The notes under the pieces: model-generated | Seen by the model: the letters and a program-made list of their open reading frames with translations, nothing else | The model's database searches: none | What the model was told of the DNA's origin: nothing | In this document: one piece after another, positions 10,319-19,271 of the stretch | Position numbering within the stretch: the stretch's first letter is position 1 | How the letters are laid out: every line of letters starts with the position of its first letter | Source: Diplodia intermedia | Taxonomy: Eukaryota > Ascomycota > Dothideomycetes > Botryosphaeriales > Botryosphaeriaceae | Direction of reading: 5' to 3' | Assembly (NCBI GenBank): GCA_021495925.1 | Contig: JAKEKT010000146.1 | Span: forward strand, 1-56,457 | DNA: 56,457 nt | Position numbers and translations under genes: made by a program

Positions 10319-11667
10319 ATGCTGCTTCTCTCGCTCCTTGGTTCAGTGGGATTTGCGGCTGCCGCAGTCCATGTACGTCCACCGCGGCCCACCGACGCTT
10401 CCACCTTCAGTGTTCTCCCTACCCGTACCGAAGCGGCCGTTTCCTCCGATCTTTTCGTTCCCCACGCGAGATGCGCCAACGATATCGGCGGCTGTTGGCA
10501 GCTGATCAGCAGCGGGGCTGCTCCAACACCAGAGACGACCGAAGTATCCTTGGCCAATACATACCTTCCACCAAAGGATCGTGCTTATGGAGGCGCTCGC
10601 TGTGTCAACTGCCTCAAACGTGTAGGTATTCTTCTCACGTTTACGGAAGGCGTTGAAGCTGACACATTCAGAAGAGCAAGCGCGCCGATGTCACTGATTC
10701 CTCCTATCTCTCGGCAGCCTCGTCCATGTGCAGCAAGAACAGCTGGGACTGCTGTCCATTGACCAGTGGCCCGGTCGCTGCCCCGACACCAGATACGGCC
10801 GACGCGTTCGTGGCGAATCCGTCTTTCGCAAGCCTCGCCGCCAATGCGCCCACTCCGACAGGCTATACGAACGCGTTTAGAAACGCGAAGGGAAGCATCC
10901 AACAGTCGTTCGGCTACCGTGGGAACACGCAGCTGAAAAGTTACGACCCCGAAGAGTGTGCTGCATTCTGCAACCTGGACGATTCCTGTCGCGGTTTCAA
11001 CCTTTTCGTCCAGCGCGATCCGACCCTACGCCCTGCCTACAGTGTTTGCACCGACCCTCCATCCACCGGCTCTTACGGCTGCACGCGTTGGGGTTATCCG
11101 ATCAATGTAGCCAACGCGACCAACGATGGCTCCTGGCAAGCAAGCTTCAGAGTTGCCGTCGTTGCGTCTAATGGGTACAACAGGATGCACGACAATGTTC
11201 CGACAAAGACAGTGCCGGGATTTGCGACACCGGTCAACATCGATGGCGCCGCGATCCAGGATGACGGCTACTACATGTTTGTGGACCACCAGGACCAGTC
11301 TGCTTTTGATCCCGCTATCTGTGCGAAGGACTGCCAGGACAACACTGCTTACAACAAACTCCATTCTGGCGGTGGCTCATACACAACTTGCGTAAGCCTA
11401 CTTGTTGTTTTTCGGGATGCCGAAGCTGATCATTCGCAGAACACGTTCAATGCGTACATTCCACTCAAAAACGGTATTGCCCAAGGCACTCGTTGTGCTC
11501 TTTATAGCCAGCCTGTAAGACTTCCTCTCTACAATCACGGCGGGCAATTCATCTAACGTACCTAGGTGAGCAACATCGCACAAAAGGCAACCAACACCGG
11601 CGGAACGCAAGGGAACGATGTTTACACAGTAGGAGAGTCCTATGTTTATGTGTTAAACTCGTCGTAA
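10319..11667 (+). CDS. Secreted cysteine-rich protein with PAN/apple-like modules
   Basis: Four exons: 10319-10621, 10672-11391, 11440-11514 and 11566-11667. Introns are 48-51 bp, all GT-AG and all between codons. Together they give about 399 residues. A signal peptide (MLLLSLLGSVGFAAAAV) opens the protein. The central part contains SYDPEECAAFCNLDDSCRGF and later AFDPAICAKDCQDN, the C-x3-C-x5-C spacing seen in PAN/apple-like modules of fungal secreted proteins. KR dipeptides near the exon 1-2 junction and a few residues into exon 2 (CLKR, SKRADVT) could be Kex2 cleavage sites. No catalytic motif is visible. It may act in the wall or apoplast as a lectin-like or effector-type protein. The family assignment is by cysteine spacing only; the exon structure is strongly supported because every junction keeps frame. 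Confidence 0.75.
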
Positions 11668-13052
11668 GGGGATGACGAACAGTTGGTAATATAACAAGAT
11701 GGGTACGTGCGCATAACGGGTATGATCGGGATATTCTCTTTTTCTTTCAGGTGCTTTGTTCTCCGTACATTTACACGATCATTCTGTTTCCTACTCTCCT
11801 GAATCTTGGCAACCGAGCAAGTACATACAAATCAAAGCACTCCCTGGCGCTAAGCACATACACGCGCAGGCCAGTCACTCGAACCTTTTAACTACCACCG
11901 TTTCTTTTTTTTTTTTTTTAGCTCTTCTAAAAGGTGATGAAGGACCCAATACAAGCCGTCCGTCCCCTTGCAAAGGGGAACCCTTTCCTCGGTCCCCTTG
12001 ACTATCCTATCTCGTCCATAGGTGCGGCTTGGGGAGGAGTAGAGGGTGGCGTAAAGGGCGGAGGCGTAGTCTTCTTCGTCGTCCCTGCCGCTGCGGCCGC
12101 CAGGTCTCAGGTTCGCTCCTCCCGGCCATTCCAAGCTACTTTCAAGAACTTACATATCCAGATAAGCCGCTTCTGCTCCTCTTGCTCATTGGATTCACCG
12201 TTACTAGAACCTCGAAAGGCCGGTCTGTCGAGGCTTAGGGAGTACCCTTATCGCAAGGCCAGGACTATGAGAGACCAGGCGTTCCTATCCTCGCTGAAGA
12301 GATTCTTTGGTGCTTTCGAAGTCGTCTGTTTGATCTGGGTGTGAGGCAGCCATTCGGACAAGAGTAACAGGCCCTCAACGGTTCGTGGAGTCTGGGCCCA
12401 AGGATAAGCGAGAAATGCTTCGAGTGGAAGGCGTGAGGTATGATCCCAGCAATACCCGTGGGTAAGCGAGTGATTTGGAGAATCTCTTCATGCATGACGT
12501 GTTCGTCATCGCTAAAGTTCATGCTGTCGAAGACGGCGACCATGTCTTGGGGATTGCCGACGTCTATTTCATCGATAGGACGCTGTTATGGGAGTGGGCA
12601 AAGAGCGGCGGTGTTGAGTAGGAGGAGAAGATCTTTTGAGTAGGAAGCGAGGCTATTCTCAGCCCCAGAAGTGACCCAGCCGTTGCCGCAGGTCAACGTC
12701 CCATCGGCACCGGAGGGAGCCTCTAACGCAGCGAACGATCCCTTCACGTTTCCCCACACTCCCGAAGGTATGATTGCAGAAGTTATTCGCAACCAGTTCA
12801 ACCTCAACAGCTCGAAGAGGCGAGATGGCACCAACAACACCGCAAGCAATAAGGAACTCCGACGTGAAGATCGTGAATATTCCACCGAAACTCTAGAGGA
12901 TATAATGCTAACGGGATGTTCAGTATCTAATTCCTAAGAAAGAAAAATAGTCAAAACTCCTAAAAAGCCGAAAACCGAGAGTAACTTCTTGAAAACATAG
13001 TAAATGTCCACCCGAGCTAGAGTAAATAGTACAACCTAATGTGGCCTTCTCC
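11668..13052. other. Intergenic region with unassigned coding-like segments
   Basis: A T-tract of 13 bases sits at 11908-11920. Open segments at 11934-12344 (plus) and 12543-12265 (minus) show no family signature. The only segment with independent support is 12671-12937 (plus), because a diverged copy of part of it occurs at 16230-16367. That frame has no ATG, so it would have to be an exon or a remnant. Nothing else can be assigned. Confidence 0.35.
12731..12865 (+). repeat. Dispersed coding-like repeat, copy 1
   Basis: About 135 bp encode, in the plus frame, an NDPFTFPHTPEG unit followed by IRNQFNLNSSKRRDGTNN and SNKELRR. The same order of motifs occurs at 16230-16367 at roughly 85% nucleotide identity by eye. 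Changes fall mainly at codon third positions or give similar residues, which suggests selection on a protein at some point. No known domain is recognised. In this copy the frame continues for some 20 further residues past ELRR to a stop at 12937. Confidence 0.6.
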
Positions 13053-14330
13053 TTAGGATGAATCCGTAATAATATCAATATCATACCTCCTCTTCTCCTC
13101 ATCTCCTACTTCACTTCGCGGAAAACGATCTTCCTTAGTCTCTCTTTTAAGGTCCTCTTCCGTCGGTCTTTCAAGCTCTCCATCGCCCTTTCTTATTAGC
13201 CACCATCGTAGGCTAAATCTGTCTTCGTTGAAAATGCCGCTGCGTAGAAGTTCCTCTTCGCTCCAAAATTCGGCTCCATCCGGCACCTTATTTAGCAGTT
13301 TACTTCCTAAGAAGAGTTTCATCTTCGCTCCTATGCTTCCAACGTCCTCCGCCTTTATGGCCAGTGGTTCTGTAATGATCCAGGATACAATAGCGTAGGC
13401 AGCTAGAAAGGCTAGTATTCCCTCTAAGATACGGGTAGAAATGGCGCTTTGAACGAGGCGTAAACGCTCGGAATCGGTAACGGTGCCGGTTAGGTTGGAA
13501 AGATTGAGTCCCTCAGGTATAATAGATAGGTTCGATGGAAAGGCATAAAGAACAGCCGTAAGTCCTGGGCCACTGTCATTTGCCAGAGATGTCCCATCTT
13601 CTGAACCAAGTTCGGAGCGTTTTCCTCGCCAATTAGTTCCCCTGCTGGCGTTCCCTCACGACCCCATATCAGTGCCTCGAAGATTGGATCAATGTCTCTC
13701 TGGAAGCTGACGTTCCCGACGAAAATTGACATCGGAAGCCAATTAAGAAGCCCACTAAAGCTTTTCTAAATAACCTGGGCGGAACATTCAATGACCTGTG
13801 GTGGAAGCGACACATCGACTTAGAAATCGGGGAGAATAAAGTTTGCGTCGACTTCGAGGACTTCAGCGTAAGGCCAGCATTCCAATAGTGTGACATCACG
13901 GACACTATGCTCGGTTCTCCTTCCAATTGCATACCAATCGTGATAATCTCCACAGACTTCAATGCTGTTACCATCCCCGTTTCGATCCACCGGCCAGGTC
14001 ATTTGTGCAAGAAAGCTATTGCTGGTTGTCTTATTCGACCGTGTGTAGCCAAAGATCTGGACTGCTACGCTCTGGATCGTGCCATTGTCGTAGTACGGAA
14101 TGCATGGTAAAGACGGTGATGGCGCGGGTCCGTGGTGAGGTGGTGAGGAGGTCGTATCGCTCAGCCGAAGAAAGTGGTGAATACCCCCCTAGTCGGTCGT
14201 GTCTGCCAACAACGGGTTCAGGTAAGCCGAGCCAAACTCATCGAAAGGGATGTTGTCGTTGTGAAAGCTGTTGATACGGGCCGACGCCGGCGCATCGGAA
14301 AACTCGGAAGGAGCCGGGCACAACGCTCAG
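13053..14330 (-). pseudogene. DUF3433-type fungal membrane protein, decayed C-terminal part
   Basis: On the minus strand, pieces of one protein can be followed from about 14330 to 13053. The order is: a luminal segment with RINSFHNDNIPFDEFGSAYL; SFLAQMTWPVDRNGDGNSIE; the IFEALIWGREGTPAGELIGE segment; a transmembrane helix in ERLRLVQSAISTRILEGIL and beyond; and the terminal FWSEEELLRSGIF followed by RFSLRWW and RRYDIDI. This matches my recollection of fungal DUF3433 proteins, large membrane proteins of unknown role. An in-frame TAG lies at 14189-14191. A frame change occurs near 13560, and at least one more break lies between 13740 and 13830. The N-terminal half is not recognisable upstream. 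I therefore call it a relic; no intron explains the breaks. Confidence 0.7.
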
Positions 14331-14532
14331 GACAGCAGGTCTTGCGTCACGAAAAGCTTATTGTGGCTCCACACGGTACCATGATTTTCTCCCCGACCCA
14401 CTTTGTGACGTCTAGGACCGCCGTACTACATATGCCCTTTTATGATCCCCAATCCACTTCCTGGCCCCGATATGAATATTCTCAATGGTCTTGCTGTCAC
14501 ATCAGGAAACAGAAGAACAGTGCCACCCCACC

Positions 14533-15963
14533 ATGACGGGTCGCCAACAAGCAAATGATCACGATAGGGCCCCCGTTCTGCCTACCGCTACCCGGGAGTC
14601 CGGTAACACAACCGAATCCAATGCCCTCAGAAGCACCAGTAGAAACAACGGCACATTGTTGACCGGCTGGGACCACTCTCAAGGCTCCACTCCACACAAG
14701 GCGAAAACCTCACAGAACTCCAGCGTCGAATCGCTCCCACAGCCACAGAAACCCACCAAGGATGCAGAAGCCACCAAGGAACAGCAAGCACCACGGCACG
14801 GCAACGGCAAAATCGGCATCAGAGACCGCATCCAACACCTAACCTGGGCATGGTTCACGACGACAATGAGCACCGGCGGGCTCGCGCTGGTGCTCGGGCA
14901 AACGCCGCACCGCTTCCGCGGTCTCGACACCATCGGCAAAGCCGTCTTCATCCTCGACCTGGTCCTCTTCCTCCTGCTCGCCGCCGGCATCACCACGCGC
15001 TTCGCCCTCGGCCCACGCGGCGCCCTCCAAGCCTCGCTGACCGACCCGACCGAAGCCTTCTTCCTCCCGACCTTCATGCTCAGCATCTCGACCATCATCA
15101 GCAACACGCAGATCTACGGGCAGCACGCCGCCTCCTCCTGGCTGCCCGCCGCGCTCCGGGTCGTCTTCTGGCTGTACGCCGCGCTCGCGCTGCTGGTCGC
15201 CATCCTGCTCTACCTGGCGCTCTTCACCACACCCCGCGTCCACGCCAAATGCGGCCCAGGCGCCGCGGCGCCCAACTGGGTGCTGCCCGTGTTCCCGGCG
15301 ATGCTGTGCGGCACGCTCTCCGGGCTGCTCGCGCCGCACCAGGCGGACCCCGCGGCCGCGCTGACCATGATCGTCGCGGGCGTGTCGCTGCAGGGGCTGG
15401 GGTGGCTGCTGTTCTGCTTTGTCGCGGCGCTGTTCCTGCAGCGCTTGTTCGGCGCCAGCCTCGTGCCGCGGAGTCAGCGGCCCGCCATGTTCATGATGGT
15501 GGGGCCGCCGAGCTTCACGGCGCTGGCGCTGGTCGCGAATGCGAAGGCGCTGCCTGAGGCGCACGCGTACTTCGCCGAAGACCATCCCGGGGCGAGGGAT
15601 GGGCTGGTCGTGCTGGCGACGTGGACGGCTGTGTTTTTGTGGAGCTTGGCGTTTTGGTTCTTCGGGCTGGCGGTGGCGGCGTGTTTGATGGGGGCTGGGA
15701 GGGGGGCGAGGTGGACGCCGACGTGGTGGGCGTATGTTTTTCCGAATGTGGGTTTCACGGTGGCGACGGTGGATGTGGGGGAGGAGTTGGGTAGTGAGGC
15801 GATCCTGTGGGTCGGGAGCGTGATGACAGTGTTCCTGGTGGTGATGTGGTTGTTTGTTGCGGGGTGTCAGGTTAGAGCCGTTGTGAAGGGGATGGTGTTG
15901 TGGCCGGGGAGGGATGAGGATCGGGATGAACCGCAGGTGACGGAGGGGGAGAAGCGCTGTTGA
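14533..15963 (+). CDS. TDT-family transporter (voltage-dependent anion channel; Mae1/TehA-like)
   Basis: A single exon of 476 residues from the ATG at 14533 (context CCACCATGA). An upstream in-frame ATG at 14485 lies in a poor context. A hydrophilic 95-residue N-terminus rich in Ser/Thr/Gln precedes the core, which starts at IQHLTWAWFTTTMSTGGLAL. That W-F-x-x-x-M-x-T-G motif marks the C4-dicarboxylate transporter/malic acid transport family (SLAC1/TehA fold). About ten hydrophobic helices follow, including FFLPTFMLSISTIISNTQIY and TWWAYVFPNVGFTVATVD, the latter typical of the last pair of helices. Members export or import malate, sulfite or other anions across the plasma membrane. The specific substrate cannot be read from the sequence. 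The coding strand is C-rich early and G-rich late. Confidence 0.85.
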   Translation: MTGRQQANDHDRAPVLPTATRESGNTTESNALRSTSRNNGTLLTGWDHSQGSTPHKAKTSQNSSVESLPQPQKPTKDAEATKEQQAPRHGNGKIGIRDRIQHLTWAWFTTTMSTGGLALVLGQTPHRFRGLDTIGKAVFILDLVLFLLLAAGITTRFALGPRGALQASLTDPTEAFFLPTFMLSISTIISNTQIYGQHAASSWLPAALRVVFWLYAALALLVAILLYLALFTTPRVHAKCGPGAAAPNWVLPVFPAMLCGTLSGLLAPHQADPAAALTMIVAGVSLQGLGWLLFCFVAALFLQRLFGASLVPRSQRPAMFMMVGPPSFTALALVANAKALPEAHAYFAEDHPGARDGLVVLATWTAVFLWSLAFWFFGLAVAACLMGAGRGARWTPTWWAYVFPNVGFTVATVDVGEELGSEAILWVGSVMTVFLVVMWLFVAGCQVRAVVKGMVLWPGRDEDRDEPQVTEGEKRC

Positions 15964-16028
15964 GGGCGAGGAGTAGTGGTGCTGATAGCAAGAGAATCTG
16001 GCGCAAGGCACGCGAGTGTCCACAGGAC

Positions 16029-16367
16029 ATGACGCGCAGAGAAGTCCTCTTCAACACAATCAGCCCTGAGAGCGGGAAGTGGCGATCGAAGCGCGCACTA
16101 CCCCGTTTCGACCCTCAGCTCCTCGAACGCGAGATGGATTTTGACATCCCCGGCGCCCATGACCAGACTCTTGCCAACGATCCCATCACGTCTCCCCGCA
16201 CTCCAGAAGGTCTGACGGCGGGCGTTCCTGCCAACGATCCCATCCCGTTTCCCAACACTCCACAAGGTAGGATAGCGAAACTCATTCGCGACCAGTTCAA
16301 CACCGACAGCTCGAAGAGGCAAGATGGCACCAACAACATCGTAAGCAACAAGGAGCTCCGACGTTAA
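16029..16367 (+). CDS. Hypothetical small protein carrying the NDP-x-PxTPxG repeat
   Basis: An ATG-started frame of 112 codons immediately downstream of the TDT transporter. The N-terminal half (MTRREVLFNTISPESGKWRS) is unrecognised. The middle contains a tandem 19-residue unit: NDPITSPRTPEG then NDPIPFPNTPQG, followed by IRDQFNTDSSKRQDGTNN and a terminal KELRR. The second half is a diverged copy of the segment at 12731-12865. There is no signal peptide, membrane helix or known domain. It may be a real small gene, a 3' exon, or a non-functional repeat that happens to be open; the conserved protein-level similarity favours coding origin. Frame openness over 339 bp is weak evidence in such GC-rich DNA. 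Confidence 0.4.
   Translation: MTRREVLFNTISPESGKWRSKRALPRFDPQLLEREMDFDIPGAHDQTLANDPITSPRTPEGLTAGVPANDPIPFPNTPQGRIAKLIRDQFNTDSSKRQDGTNNIVSNKELRR
16173..16277 (+). repeat. Two tandem copies of a 57-bp-period unit
   Basis: Two 48-bp blocks starting GCCAACGATCCCATC occur at 16173-16220 and 16230-16277, 57 bp apart, so the reading frame (19 codons) is preserved. A third, isolated copy lies at 12731-12778. Confidence 0.65.
16230..16367 (+). repeat. Dispersed coding-like repeat, copy 2
   Basis: Counterpart of 12731-12865, in the same orientation, about 3.5 kb away on the other side of the DUF3433 relic and the TDT gene. Here the frame stops directly after ELRR (TAA at 16365-16367), whereas copy 1 reads on. 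Confidence 0.6.
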
Positions 16368-17057
16368 GGCTGTTGACATGATGGCGCGGTAACAAGGCCA
16401 ACAGCTTAGGGTGAATAGGTGGAGAGAACATCAGGTGAATGGTTATGACAGTTACATTGGCAATCAGCGTGGCATCTCCAGTTGCGAAGAGGGCTCACGC
16501 GGTTTCTTCTCTGCGGCCTGCTTTTTCAGTTAATCCCAGTAAATGAAGTCGTGAATTTTGCTTCCACTTTGAACCTTGATGCAAAGAAGCCCGATCACCA
16601 GATAACCTAAGTCTGTACTGGTGGAACATTCATTTGCACTAGTGGAGGGGTCACTTCTGAGGCGGCGGCGAAGGTATGGGGGTTGGACTGGGCAATGCAG
16701 TTTGATGGGTGGCGGGTATTTGTGCAGGTGGAGGAGGTAGCGGTGTGTGGGAAGGCGTTCCGGCAATTGAGGCTGTGTTATGAGGCGGTGCATGGTGGGG
16801 GGAATGCGGATCATCAGAATGGGTTTAGTTGGACGTATCAGCTGGAAGATGGGTTTTTGGCGCTGCTGTAGGAAAGGCGGCCGGGTTTTGGGGGCCACTC
16901 CATGTCATTCGCCATGCAATATTCAGCTGGCTGCGCGATGACGACACAGCTGAAAGAAGCAAAGAAAGCAATCCATAAAGTCGCCCATTCCCTCCTCCGC
17001 CCGGTAGTCTCTCACTACATAATCTGTTCCTCCACACCGTCGAGTCTGCCAGAAAGA
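16368..17057. other. Intergenic region upstream of the HET gene
   Basis: A 62-codon frame at 16683-16871 (plus; CGKAFRQLRLCYEAVHGGG and FSWTYQL) looks coding-like and may be the end of a lost gene, but I cannot assign it. The rest should include the promoter and leader of the HET-domain gene. Confidence 0.35.
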
Positions 17058-19096
17058 ATGGAACGCAACCAGACAGTCCCGCAAGCCCGTGAAGACGTAT
17101 GCAACGTCTGCGAGAGAGTTATAGAAGAGTTAGTTCTGGGAAACCCCGATCCGGGGTTAAATATTCGACACCAGCCCTCGGAAAGGGCGTTGAAAAAGTC
17201 TGAGGCGACCTGTTGGCTATGCAAACTCATTCGACGAAGCCTTGCAGATGCGCAGTCTTTAAGCAACGACGCGTGGTTCAGCACCAGCGCGCTCATGACC
17301 AGGGGTGGTGATCCCCGAAGAGATCAGATCGAAATTAGGACGGCGACATCGCATTCATTGCTACATGGTGGCTTTCCGTTCAAGTTTTTTCGCCCGGTTC
17401 TAGGCTATGGTTCAAGTCAGCGCAAAGGGAACGTAGTGGTCATTTTGACAGAAAATAACTGTAAGTCCATGCATGCATGAAAGATACGCCAAAAGCATGT
17501 CTGAGACAGTACTAATCTTCTTCAGCCATGAATCGCATCCAAGATAGAGAAATCTGGAAGGTTGCGGATGTTCAGACGCTGGACAACGGAAGACGAACAC
17601 CTGTGATCAAGCACTGGCTTTCCGATTGCCAGCAGAATCATGCCGCGTGCGTGGGCCATTCAGCGCGGAAGTCCCAAGCAAAAGTGTTGCCAACCAGAGT
17701 CATTGATGTTCAATCCTCTCCGATAACTCTCCATGAATCAGTCGCAAACGAGGTTGGTTCTTACGCGGCTCTGAGCTATTGCTGGGGGCCTCCCGGTACC
17801 ACCAATCTTTGCACAACACAAGGGACTCTGGAGAGCCGCAAATCTTCCTTGTTCTTGGATGGAGAAACGATTCCGGGGACGTTACAAGATGCCATCACAA
17901 TCACCGGGAGTCTCGGCATCAGATACCTCTGGATTGATGCTCTCTGCATTGTGCAGGATGACGTCGACGATTGGGAGAAAGAAGCCGCGAAGATGCAAAC
18001 CGTGTACGCGAATGCCGAGGTCACGCTAGCGGCGACTGATTCCACCGATTGCAACGGCGGCCTTTTCCACGACACGAAGCCGTCTTTGCTGCAGTTCACT
18101 GAGAAACACACGTACCGCTCCAGGAAATTATTTGCCTGCCTCGAGAAGGTGGAGTCGGAACTTTACCGAACCCTTGACAGAAGCCCCTTGAACCAACGAG
18201 GATGGACGTTTCAAGAGAGCCTTCTCTCACGACGATTGGTGCACTTTTCTGACGTCCAACTCGTATGGGAGTGCAAGACCCAGGTGGCCACCGAATACGG
18301 ATTGTTGGCGTGGGGAAAAGGAGAGCAGAGCAAGCGGCCATTCGCGTTACTACCCGCACGCGGGTCGCAGTCGTCCGATGGCTCGGACACCCCTCCGGCG
18401 CCTGAGGACTGGGACGCACTTGTGGAGAGCTTTTCCAGCCGGCGGTTCACCAAGAATGAAGACCGCGTGTCGGCAATGGCCGGCGTCGTCTTGCTGTTCG
18501 AGGCCGCGTTGCGGGACATTCCACTTGCCGGACTCTGGAAGAGGGACCTGGCTGCCGGCCTGCTGTGGTATCTCGACACCCCTTCCGAGTCGGACGCTCC
18601 CCCTGAGCTGACACACGTGCCGTCTTGGAGCTGGATGTCTTTAATGAATAGCATTCGCTATGACCCGAAACGGCGGCGCTCCGTATCGTATGGCGACAAG
18701 TCCCTGCAAAGGCTCGAGATCAGGAACGCGGCTCTCAATTGGGCTGGGACGCCATTGACGTCCAAGATCTCTTTCGCATGGCTTGAGCTCAGTGGGCTGG
18801 TTCTGCCATATGGAAACGTGGCCTCAGAAACAAGGTACACCCAGTTCCTTGATAGAATGTCTGAAAATCCGGATCTTGCTTTATTTGTACAGGAAGCGAG
18901 TGAGCAGTGGTTCAGAGGTGGTGATCGAGCCGGGAGGGCTTCCCAAGCTCCTGCGTTTACATATCACTTCCTGCTCTTGTCCCGCAACCTTGAGGCTAAC
19001 CAGTATCGTCGAGTTGGAGTATGCACAGTCAAGAGTGTGTTTAGGCCTTCAAACATTCTTTCAACTGCTACTAGAGAGACCCTGGAGCTGGTATAG
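17058..19096 (+). CDS. HET-domain (heterokaryon incompatibility) protein
   Basis: Two exons (17058-17460 and 17526-19096) flank a 65-bp intron with GTAAGT donor, ACTAAT branch site and TTCAG acceptor, coding 657 residues. The N-terminus carries CNVCERVIEE and ATCWLCKLIRRSL cysteine pairs common before HET domains. The HET domain starts near residue 214 with YAALSYCWG. It continues through TLQDAITITGSLGIRYLWID, ALCIVQDDVDDWEKEAAKM and VYANAEVTLAAT, with later RGWTFQESLLSRRLVHF. These motifs are diagnostic of the family. HET proteins trigger or take part in non-self recognition and regulated cell death between hyphae, though many paralogues have no known partner. The start at 17058 was chosen as the ATG just before the first conserved region; upstream in-frame residues look non-coding. 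Confidence 0.9.
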
Positions 19097-19271
19097 CGGT
19101 AGCCGGCTTGTCTCGTGGGGATTCAGTGTGCCGAAGGCGCCCATGCATTAAATTGCGCATCTCAAGGCGATGGGTTAGGTTAAACCGGTTTAACTTTACG
19201 GCTGGTCTAAAACTATCAACCGTGGCATCTACAGGCTAATTACTGACACTCAATCCACCAATTCAATCCCA

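Noticed and set aside
14839..16023. 394-codon minus-strand frame opposite the TDT transporter
   Set aside because: Gln/Arg/Glu-rich antisense; no motif, while the plus strand has a full membrane-protein pattern.
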